Below, piece by piece: positions 54,601 to 64,000 of a DNA stretch of 64,000 bases; the first letter of the stretch is position 1; every line of letters starts with the position of its first letter. The stretch is from Acanthochlamys bracteata (Eukaryota; Streptophyta; Magnoliopsida; Pandanales; Velloziaceae), in assembly GCA_019914995.1 (NCBI GenBank), contig CM034138.1:4030001-4094000 (forward strand), in the 5' to 3' direction. A program made the translations under genes and the position numbers. The notes under the pieces are model-generated. The model did no database searches. It was not told where the DNA came from and saw only the letters and a list, made by a program, of their open reading frames with translations.

Positions 54601-57096
54601 CTGAAAATTTCTGCCGTCCTGGGCACATTTTCCCATTAAGATACAGGGAAGGTGGTGTTCTGAAAAGGGCTGGACATACTGAAGCATCTGTTGATCTTGC
54701 TATACTAGCTGGGTTACGCCCTGCTGCAGTTTTATGTGAAATTGTGGATGATGATGATGGTTCCATGGCACGGCTACCAAAGTTGCGTGAATTTGCAAAG
54801 CGAGAGAATATAAAAATCATATCTATTGCAGACTTAATCAGGTTGCTACCTGTTCAAGCAAGACCTTTCTTCCTTCAATCAACTGTTCATTTAATTTTGT
54901 TGATCCGCTTATATTAGTTTGTGTAGCTTAGTAGATCATTGCCTGTGATTCTATTTGATGTTAAGGTCAATGTTTCTTTGCTACGGTTTCCTTTCTTTTG
55001 CCTTAGGTCTTTCTATGAGCAGGCTTAATCATGTGGTTTTCTTTGTTGCCCTGTAGGCCACAGAAAGCTTGCAGGTTTAAGCTTGTTGTTTATTTATTAG
55101 ATTTGATGGGGTCGTGTTCTTTATTATGTGCTTTTCATTCTATTTAGAATGTTATAACGAGTTACTACGTGACCAAGTCACGTCTATTCGCCCGATAAAT
55201 CATTCTAAAAGCAAGCTTTAGAAGCTCAGATTTGTTTCTTTCTTTCTGAAAATGCATTAAACTTTGTTCTCATAGAAATTTTTCGCTTCAACAAACATTA
55301 ATTGATGTGAAATGTGCAGGTATAGGAGGAAAAGGGAGAAGTTAGTGCACAGGGCGTCTGTCGCACATCTTCCTTTGAAATGGGGCTCTGTCCGAGCTTA
55401 TTGCTATAGGTCATTGCTTGATGGTATGGAGCACATTGCAATGGTCAAAGTAAGTATCTGTTTGAAAATTCAATAAAGAAATTGCATTCAATGGGGAACA
55501 TAATTGATAAAATTATTATATTATTTCTATGAACTTAGAAACCCAGGATTTGATAACATGGTAGATGAATATGAAAATTTGCAATATGCTTGTTATCTAT
55601 GTCAATGATTAGAGACCCAATTTTGATGTACTGGAATGGTGTTATGTCCGTGCCCGTTTCTTAGCACTTCTAATTTGCTGTCATGGAGCACATATTTGAC
55701 ACGAAAAAGAATCAATAGAAAGCATTTCCTGGAAATGTTTTTCTAATTTAGAGTAATTATCTGTTGGTACAAACCCAATTTTCTGGAGCAGATGAGAAAT
55801 TCTGAAGAAGGTATTCATGTTATGGTTATCATTATCCTTCATATCTTTTTTCACTTGCAGGGTGATATTGGAGATGGACAAGACATATTAGTGAGGGTGC
55901 ACTCAGAGTGCCTCACTGGGGATATTCTTGGATCAGCTAGATGTGACTGCGGTAACCAGCTAGCCCTTGCCATGGAGCTGATTGAAAAAACTGGAAGAGG
56001 TGTACTAGTGTACCTCCGTGGGCATGAAGGAAGGGGGATTGGCCTTGGCCACAAACTTCGGGCATACAATTTGCAGGATGCAGGACATGATACTGTGGAA
56101 GCTAATGAAGAACTTGGACTGCCTGTGGATTCTAGAGAATACGGTATTGGAGCACAGGTAGGTTATCAAAATTGAGTAATAGCATGCTGCATGGAACTAG
56201 TAAAGTTGAGTATATTTACATGTTGAACCTGAGCAGGTTTAGCACCTTTTCTTCAACTTTAGCATCCTAGTTTTCAAGTTAGCTACTTTTTAACTCTGAT
56301 GCAGGAGTTGAACATGGAACTCTTATCAGAGAATTGTTATCGTTTTGAGATGCTTACCATTACTTAAGACACTTTTCATTTCATTAATTGTTCACACAGA
56401 GGCTATGGTCTTTATTTCTAGCTATTAACAACATTAAAGGAACAGCTCCTACTTCTATTGAGATGGGCATTCCATCTCTCAGCTTTCTGGATGTCTTAAG
56501 AGTAGAGTAACCTCATTTCTGACTTGAAAATCTTTGGATGTATAGCTGTTGCAACGTTTCTTGCATGAACACAACACACATTATATCTCCTGTTTCTTAC
56601 TTTCTCAGTACCGAGTTACAGTAGTGGAGCAGTACATGGTCTTTTCTCATATTTTGTGTTCAGTTTTTTGCATATGCATACAATAAGAGTGCGACCATGA
56701 GCGTCAACCACCTTATCTTGGACCAAAATGAATGTTGTCAAGAGCACGCTTTGTATCATTACCTCTGAACTTGTCATTTAATTTGAGTTATGGAAAGTAA
56801 ATTCTATGCTCCTGATTGGTGACTTCTTTTTCCTATGTTCACAGATATTACAAGATCTGGGTGTCCGAACGATGAGGTTGTTGACAAATAATCCTGCAAA
56901 GTACGTAGGACTGAAAGGGTACGGTCTGAGTGTGGTCGGTAGGGTACCCCTGTTAACTCCAATAACTAAGGAGAACAGACGATACCTGGAGACGAAAAGA
57001 GCAAAGATGGGTCATGTATATAGTGCTGAGTTCAATGGCCATATGACAGACATTGTCCAAAGCAATATTGGTGATGAAGAACACCAAAGCTCGTAA
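51694..57096 (+). CDS. RIBA1: Bifunctional riboflavin biosynthesis protein RIBA (DHBP synthase / GTP cyclohydrolase II)
   Basis: Seven exons join in phase: 51694-51740, 52700-53090, 53158-53379, 54516-54841, 55320-55449, 55861-56157 and 56845-57096 (TAA), giving 554 residues. The N-terminal ~130 residues are poorly conserved and serine/alanine-rich, as in a plastid transit region. The DHBP synthase half has [52 protein letters not shown] and CEIVDDDDG, with its acidic and histidine active-site residues in place. The GTP cyclohydrolase II half keeps the zinc cysteines in [18 protein letters not shown], then [19 protein letters not shown] and [14 protein letters not shown]. Both activities therefore look intact, which argues for RIBA1 rather than RIBA2 or RIBA3, each reported to have lost one function. 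The protein commits GTP and ribulose 5-phosphate to flavin synthesis in the plastid. Confidence 0.95.
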
Positions 57097-57193
57097 TTAT
57101 TTGACTATAAGAATAAGTATTAGTATCTTTACCAAAAGAAAGGTTGTTTTATTTGTATCACTTAGGATTTTATCTTCTCTTTAAAAGGAAGTT

Positions 57194-57480
57194 GTTGTGA
57201 TTAGACCATACCCTAAGATATAACCAATGTTACATTAGTTACTTAAAAATGAGAGGTTGTTCTTGTGCAGAATGCACCGTTGAACTTGTGGAACTTCCTG
57301 CTAACTGAATGAATCGACGATCATATAAATATGATACCTTGACTGCAGAAAACCATATTTATCTTTAGTTGTTGTGATTAGACCATACCCTAAGATATAA
57401 CCAATGTTACATTAGTTACTTAAAAATGAGAGGTTGTTCTTGTGCAGAATGCACCGTTGAACTTTTGAACTTCCTGTTGT
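57194..57480 (+). repeat. Tandem duplication of the RIBA 3' flank (period 177 bp)
   Basis: A segment of about 105-110 bp starting GTTGTGATTAGACCATACCC at 57194 recurs at 57371 with very few differences. It ends around AATGCACCGTTGAACTT in both. The intervening sequence belongs to the first unit only. It lies about 100 bp downstream of the stop codon, so it may alter the 3' UTR or polyadenylation. Confidence 0.9.
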
Positions 57481-57484
57481 TAAC

Positions 57485-58473
57485 TGATCTTATTTCTTTT
57501 AACCGATTTTAAATTTTATTGTTTATTTTAGTTTAATTTTTTATATTTATAAATCATTAATAAATATATTATTAATAATTATTATTATTTTATAATAATA
57601 TTTTTAAATTACTTTTAAATATATTATTATACTATTATTTAGATATAATAATTATTAATAATTAATTAATTAATTAGATTAAAAAAAATAAATAATACAA
57701 TAATATACTAGCAATTTTGATGAAAGATTTTTAATTAAAAATAATACAGTCAGGTATTTAACAATTTAGTAATATGTAAAAATAAATACAATTATAAAAT
57801 ATATATTTGTTATCTGCAGTATGATTGCTAACCTCGATCAAAAGTTGAAGTTAATATTCTAGTTCACACGGTTCAATTGCATTATATGAAATAGAAAAAT
57901 CCTTATGTATAATACTACGTTGGCAACAATGTCAATTGCATTTCGGTAAGTCTTCTCTTTAGAAATGCTCCGTTCTTATGCATGCCAGCAGTTCGTATTG
58001 AGAAGTTTGAAATAATAAATTTTTTACAACATAGTACATGTCCTCAGCACAATCTTTTGCAATATATGACATCTCACTTTAAGCATTTCCATATGTAATT
58101 TTCAAAAGCGATCTTAAGTTTCTTAACATAAGCAACTACAATCATGAAATGAGACAAATGCAAAATTTTCAAAAAATTAACTGCTAGCCTTATTTGTACA
58201 TACCAAAATATAAAAATATAATAGAAAGATCACTCCTATACTTCTCCCAGAGTCAATGCATTATCAATGTAATTAAATAGGTACATTTCAATATACACAA
58301 CACTTCTGCTGCATCACCACAACACAGAGTTCATTCACACCATGTTTTTGAAGCATCAAATGTTTATAAAATACAGTTAGCAACAAAATGCAAAGAAATT
58401 ATGCTCGGCATAACAAACAATCAAGTAGAGTTGGACAGTGGACAGTAGGAAAACAATTCTAGCATAATAAATC
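57485..58473. other. AT-rich spacer between RIBA and the TGH-exon gene
   Basis: A very AT-rich block (57485-57760) is followed by ordinary intergenic sequence. The last part may be the 3' UTR of the gene on the complement. No exon was recognised. Confidence 0.5.
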
Positions 58474-60075
58474 CTAGTTAAGCATATTATTCCCCGTTGG
58501 ACATTCGAAGCACAATTGCTTTCCTGCTGCCGCTATCTCCTTAGATAGCCCGGTAGAGTTTCCGCCTGCGCATATATAATCATCAACTGTTAGAATGAAT
58601 AAGCATATATATCAATAATCATGTTTCAACAATCATATTTCAATAAAGCCTAAAGAGTGATCAAACTAATATCAAGTGATCTTATGTTATTTTCCACATT
58701 TTTTGCTCTCTAATGTCAAACTAATATCAAGTAATCCTAACCTCAAGCTTCACATACATAATGTCTTAAGCAAGCATGGAAAAGTGAACATACAGAAATA
58801 GATTTCCAGAGAATGTAAAGCATAAAGCAAGCACATTGGTAATTTTCAACTAGATAAAAAATGTAACATTAGAGAGCTAAAAATATTAAATACTATCAAA
58901 TACTATTCAATCAACAGTCATGACTAAGAATTGCTCTAAAATTAATCTGCATAGAAAATATAACAATCTATTTTGAGGTATCACGCTAAAACTAGGAAGC
59001 TAAGACAAAGCAGATTCTTTGCAATGCATCCATTTTTAATGGTAAACATGAAATTGAGAACAAAAATACTAGATGAAATTACTAAAATAAGAATCACTAA
59101 CCAATAATCAAGACAAAATGCAACATCTGCTGATATACACGAGTGTAATGGTATTGATATAAACATAAATATATGTGTCAGCATTTTTTATTCCTAAAAT
59201 ATATTCTAACTTGGAGTTGCTAAACAAATTTAATTACAATTTGACTATGTGTTTTCGACTTATTGTTATAACTTTTTTACTGAAACTTGAAACAACAGAG
59301 GCAGAAAGATAGACCAATTACCTTTATATATGCTACATCCAAGAAACTATATATACTTTGGTTCTTCACTTCAGCTCTATTTTGCGTGATAAAACAAACG
59401 TCTAAGGAGCCCATCCTGTGCATCATATGTTAATACCAAACTTTATCCTATCAAAAGTTTCCGCAAGAAATATATATAACTTCCTCAAATTTACTAACCT
59501 TCCTTCGAGCCAGCAGTGTTGTAATATCCAGCAAAAAATCCTCCAGTTAATGCACCATGAAATCTTCTGCGTCCTTGTCCATCCCTCACCTTATTACAAC
59601 CAATACATTCAAATTAGTAACTGGATACAAAAACAAAATTATAACATACATAAACCATCATTCTACTAAAATTCTAAAAAAACGCAAGCAAAACAAGAGC
59701 TCTACATAAATTCATCACTCTATAATAATCTACTATATACCATAAAACACCACGCAAAAATAAACCAAACAGAAAGCAACACTCTATATAAATTCATTAC
59801 CGGTCCGGCAATGCAATCTCTAAAAACAAGTTGAATTCGATTCAATTGACGAAGAAAAAAGTATTATCGGAGCAAGGAGACAAATATTAAATGCTTACTG
59901 CAGTCGGAAGTCCGGCGGAGAGGTCCGACGAAAACCCTAATTCTACCCCCGAGCGATGAAAGTTGGTGAAAAGACGACGGCGAGGTATGGAGAGAGGAAG
60001 GTGAAATCTAGAGGCAAATGAAAGATACATGTTACCGAAGAAGTAACTTGTACGCCGGCAGATCACCGTGTTCAA
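58474..60075 (-). CDS. Small three-exon gene model carrying one TGH/GPATCH1-family exon
   Basis: The model joins 60075-59899, 59589-59499 and 58565-58474 (TAG) in phase and predicts 119 residues. Exon 2 encodes [17 protein letters not shown] and [14 protein letters not shown], which closely matches the conserved motif found near the N-terminus of the G-patch protein TOUGH (TGH) and human GPATCH1. Exon 1 starts [14 protein letters not shown] and is basic and serine-rich, unlike the acidic TGH start. Exon 3 ([16 protein letters not shown]) has no relation to TGH that I know. A second acceptor at 58540 would give another tail ending [11 protein letters not shown]. No G-patch or later TGH domain is present. 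It may be a new chimeric gene, a captured exon, or a pseudogene; exon 2 is far surer than exons 1 and 3. Confidence 0.55.
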
Positions 60076-60099
60076 AGAAGAACACGTGGGTGGCTGAGT

Positions 60100-60544
60100 T
60101 CGGAAGAGTAATGAGAATGAAAGAAAATAAAAGAAGATAACGGAAAGAAGAAAAATAAAATAGTTAGAGGAGGACGGGAGGAAAAACTACGGCGATCGGT
60201 GTCGGAGGTGAAGATATCGGGGACGGTGGGGGAGCGACAGCGGAATTCAGCCCGAGCGAGAGAAAGAACAAATAGAGATGAAAATGAGAAGTGTATGGGA
60301 TAGAATGATGTATAAACCACTGTTATTTTTCTAACTTAGCATGGATAAGATGATCATTTTACAGCACCATAAATATAAGCTCCCGCAGTGGCTTTTTTCA
60401 AAAGCATCATTTTGATGCTTTTTTTTTAGAGCGAAAGAAGCTGCTTTTTTCCTACAAAAGCTGGTGCAGCCGAACATAATATTTACTGTTACATACTTTT
60501 TTTTTTAGTAAAAGCACTAAATAAGTAGATCCAAACATGCCCTT
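60100..60544. other. Upstream flank of the TGH-exon gene
   Basis: The stretch up to about 60300 is GC-richer and purine-rich, as a plant leader or promoter may be, and then turns AT-rich. The frame at 60072-60320 on the complement continues upstream but shows no motif. Confidence 0.4.
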
Positions 60545-61230
60545 AATAACCGAATCAACTTCAGATCGAATCATTTAATATTAAAATTATTAATATTTAA
60601 TCTACACTTTTAAGTTTGAGTAAAATTGCAAATCAGTTAGAATTAATATGTACAATATTTTTAGTGAAAAAATACGCTGAGTGTCTATCAAAATGTGCAT
60701 TTTTTAGTATCATTATTGATCCTTAAAATTTTTCAATAAATTCTTTTATTTTTATTTTTAGAAAATATGTGGTGATAGTTAAAATTTTATAATTATAATA
60801 CATAATAATATTTTGATAAAAGTTGAATAAACATGTTATTTGACAAAATTTTTGGTAAAAATCTTTCTATAAAATTCAAATTCGTCAATTTAAAAATTCT
60901 TATATAGTAATACTTTTGATAAGATTATAATTTTCATCTTATACTATTTTACTAAAATATAAAATTAATGATTAATTATAAATATAATAATTTATAAATT
61001 AATATTATCGATTTGTTTTTATTATAAAAATTTTATTATACGGTAAGATAGATAAATTTTCAGAGATACCAATCCGAATTGATAGATTAATTTCGAATTG
61101 ATCTAGATCAACCCATCTAATAATCAAATAAAATTTTGTTCAATCGTAACCTAATCTATATTTTATACAGATCAAATTTTCATCTTTAATCCAAATTAAA
61201 TAAGTAGATTTCGAATTGGTGATATATTGA
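60545..61230 (+). repeat. Dispersed AT-rich repeat family, fuller copy
   Basis: It runs in parallel with 42296-43025: ATTTTTAGTGAAAAAATACG, CATCAAAATGTGCATTTTTT, GTGGTGATAGTTAAAATTTT, ATTCAAATTCGTCAATTTAA and TTTTCATCTTATACTATTTT appear in the same order and spacing. It has no coding capacity. Confidence 0.75.
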
Positions 61231-62232
61231 CCCTCTACGGTGTTGTCATCTGTTATGTTTAGCTAGTAATTCTGCAGACATATAGTATGATTCTCTTGCA
61301 AATTGACTGATATTAGCCGTGCGCTGATTTATAAATTAAAAAAAGAAAATTTTATGTTGTAAATATCTGTCTCTCTGATGTAATTAAGGTTAACTAACGA
61401 GTAATTTTTAACAGGTAATTAACCAGCAAAAACTGGTTATATTATATTCATGGTTGGTCCAGTTCTTTAAAGCTAAGCCTCATTCTATGATTCCAGCATA
61501 CATACTTCAAAAGAAGAGCTGATATATGACCTAGAGCACATGCTGCACGCCGCGCTCGTGTACCGTATTAGTACGTAATTCAGCATTCCGTATTAAGCTT
61601 AAAGGTAAATTTTATCATTGATCACCGAAACTAAAAGGAAAGAGCAAAAAAAAAAAAAAAACCTTCACGAGAAGACTCCTTTGAACTTAAAAATTTTGAT
61701 CAGATATAACATGCTTATTCCTCTTCCGCTCGGACATGGGTGCAGCATGAGCTCTGTTTTAACATGAAAATCTCTTTATGATAATTAAATTTTCATCTCA
61801 ATTTATCGTCTACCCAGATACACATTTGATAACAGATGCAGCCATACAGGCATCACATTTTAACTATGATTTACCCAATCTTATAGAAAATATCAAAATA
61901 AGGAGAAGTTACAGTTCTACCGACCACAATTTTGCAAATGCTAAACACAACAAATGAGCACATAATACACTAACAGCCGTTAACAACAAACACAACAAAT
62001 AGAGCACATAGTACAATAACAGCCGTTAACAGCTAACAGAACCTTCCTCCCACTTCGGGTAAAGTGCTACACTATTGTTCAGAAGCTGCAGCATATAACG
62101 CTTCAACGAAAATTGATTTAACTGCTACATAATAGTAGCAGGTACCAAGGATTAATTTACAAAGATCTGGGCAATATAGATAGAGATGTACAGCAAGTGC
62201 ACACTATAACTGGTCAGTACTCTAGCAGAAAC
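61231..62232. other. Intergenic sequence and 3' flank of ELOF1
   Basis: A 40-46 bp unit containing ACACAACAAATxAGCACATA and AACAGCCGTTAAC is present twice in tandem (about 61943-62030). The last roughly 200 bases probably include the ELOF1 3' UTR on the complement. Nothing else is recognised. Confidence 0.55.
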
Positions 62233-63152
62233 TTAGGAAGCATCATCTTCAAGGTTGTTAACCCTTTCACACTCATCTATCCATTCACTATATCTGCATT
62301 ATCAGAAAACTCTATCAGATTGGAGCCACCTAAATTTCTCAGATTCTCTTTGAACTTAAAATTGTGGACATAATAATGATCAGCTTACATGTCTATAGGT
62401 TCAGTGAGGGCTGTAACAGTGGTACTGAAGCTTTCTTGGCAAATCCTGCATACTGCTTCTCCAATTAAATTCTTCATGTCTCTGAGAACAGAGTAGTTCA
62501 AAACAAATATTAAGAAATGTGCAGTATCTCTTTACCTACAAGGTCCTGTAAGAAGTAAAATACCGAGGTGCCCTAAATGAAGATATAGCTGATAGAAATC
62601 AGTACAACAGACAAGTAGAATTCTGCCCTATTTATTAGCTTTTAGTGTTTTTCACCAAAGCAAAAATATCCATAAAACGCTGTTCTACCATGCTTGACAG
62701 TTTAGAGCAAACTGCAGAATTCATATCCAGAACAGATGATATTCTTGTCCATTCATACATGAATGAAGTTGAGGAAAATATAGGTACGCTATGGCATTTA
62801 TTTAGCAAGGCACTTACTACCAGACTAAAAACCAACAAGCATTATATTTCCAAAAAGGTAATCGAATAAGCTTCATGTTGCATGTCAATACAATCACCTC
62901 TGAAGTAGCATAATGAAATGTGAAACAAGTATGAAAAGAATTCATGATAAACCAATTTACTGGGATTTCTATAAATTTATGAATCAAGAAACCTGATCAA
63001 CAATATTTAAAAACAAAAGCAAGTAGATGTGATACACACATACGGCACTCCACACTGCCCCCATGATTGCAAAATGGACAGCAGAAGACAGTCTCCAGCT
63101 TGTCCATCCTCTTCTTAGGAGCTGGCTTTGCCCTTGACTTTCTCTTTCCCAT
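62233..63152 (-). CDS. ELOF1: Transcription elongation factor 1 homologue (ELOF1)
   Basis: Three exons on the complement, 63152-63040, 62481-62389 and 62293-62233 (TAA), give 88 residues, a usual length for the family. The protein starts [20 protein letters not shown], the basic tail that contacts nucleosomal DNA. It has a four-cysteine zinc ribbon: CPFCNH with an upstream cysteine (CC), SVECRIDMKN, and CRICQES. It ends [20 protein letters not shown] plus an acidic tail. The factor binds elongating RNA polymerase II, helps passage through chromatin, and in animals and yeast aids transcription-coupled repair. Exon 1 uses a GTGTGT donor: only this choice restores the conserved ECRIDMKN junction. 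Confidence 0.95.
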
Positions 63153-64000
63153 GAATCTAGTCTTCTAGTTGAGAATTAAACTGATAAATATAGGAAAAAG
63201 TAAGTTTCAGAGAATCAACATTCTAGACTTTAATTAGAAATGCAGCTTTGTAACCAATTATAGACGAATAGGGAATTCACTAAAACTTCGTAGAAAATGT
63301 CACATTAAAATTTAATATCTAAGTATTTTCTTGTGATAAAGGTTAAAATCAAGTATAAACAAAGTGCACAGGCTACAGAATTTCCCAAATCTAAAGCATA
63401 GTACACAAAAGAATAACTAAATTGGCTGTACGTGGAAGTCATGTCTACATATCTGTTCTTCAACTTCTTAAAGGCCTTAACTGTTATCTGGATAAATAAG
63501 AAATAGTTGCTTCCAGATAATTGGTCCTGACTATTTATCTTGTTATCCTTTCAATTACAAGATAATGGTTGAGGCACTATGATATGAGTATTAATCGTAT
63601 AAATTTACAAGCAACTTACACACCACCTAGACTGGTGCTATAATAAGACTACCTTGAGATAAATTTAGCAAAATATCGATCCTTGACTGACATATTTAGC
63701 AACTTGCATACCACCTACCCTTAACTGACATACTTAGCAAAACGGTCCTTGACTTAACTTTTAGCAAATTAGGTTCCTTATTTGAAATACAGAAAAACCC
63801 TTACTTCAGCTCATTTCAAGTTGGATCCAGTGTCCTGAATTTTTACAAATTAATGCACACCGGTGATGACATATCCCTACCTGACAACTGTACCTAAGTC
63901 CAAGTAACACAGTATCTATCTATGGTTTTGCACAGTTTGAAGTCCTACAGTTCCACCAACTTGGACATTAATCAGTCCACTGGAATGTGGTTAAAGAGAA
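63153..64000. other. 5' flank of ELOF1 to the end of the window
   Basis: It should contain the ELOF1 leader, possibly with an intron, and its promoter. Near 63600-63780 the phrases CATACCACCTA/CACACCACCTA and GACATAxTTAGCAA are repeated, suggesting a local duplication or a repeat remnant. No coding exon was recognised. Confidence 0.45.

Noticed and set aside
60072..60320. 82-codon frame upstream of the TGH-exon gene
   Set aside because: It is low in complexity with long serine/phenylalanine runs and probably reflects a purine-rich leader or promoter.

Overview
This is nuclear DNA from a flowering plant, most probably a eudicot. Coding exons are short and separated by AT-rich introns with GT..AG borders. 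The recognisable proteins match plant families (a group D MAP kinase, the RimM/UDPGP fusion, RIBA, eIF3d, ELOF1), and the spaces between genes hold hAT, LTR, Tourist-like and foldback elements. The species cannot be named from the sequence alone.

Layout. 1-8984 (+): the 3' eight exons of a nuclear gene for a RimM-type ribosome maturation protein fused to a UDP-sugar pyrophosphorylase-like domain; its 5' end lies outside the window. 9932-15752 (-): a complete ten-exon MAP kinase gene, MPK20-like with a TDY loop, tail to tail with the first gene. 16.3-29.9 kb: about 13.5 kb of very AT-rich DNA with no supportable gene, holding simple repeats, a 0.4 kb foldback element, copies of a dispersed AT-rich repeat and a Tourist-like MITE. 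29891-30385 (-): an intronless atypical HLH regulator. 33.1-40.2 kb (-): a decayed solanesyl/polyprenyl diphosphate synthase gene. Its penultimate part is missing, and an old non-autonomous LTR retroelement occupies the gap; that element carries an unusual array of palindromic repeats. 43238-45738 (+): eIF3 subunit d, intact except for one missing base that breaks the frame. 46262-50974: a degenerate hAT transposon with recognisable terminal inverted repeats. 51694-57096 (+): a complete seven-exon bifunctional riboflavin gene (RIBA type). 58474-60075 (-): a small three-exon gene model that contains one exon of the TGH/GPATCH1 family between unrelated sequence. 62233-63152 (-): the ELOF1 transcription elongation factor.

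The genes are ordinary single-copy housekeeping and regulatory genes: organelle ribosome assembly, signalling, translation initiation, flavin synthesis and transcription elongation. They do not form a pathway or cluster. The points most worth a second look are the chimeric TGH-exon gene, the single-base break in eIF3d, the synthase pseudogene whose lost exons coincide with a retroelement lacking target duplications, the palindromic array inside that element, and several repeat families whose ends can be placed to the base. I did not see a clearly new biochemical system.
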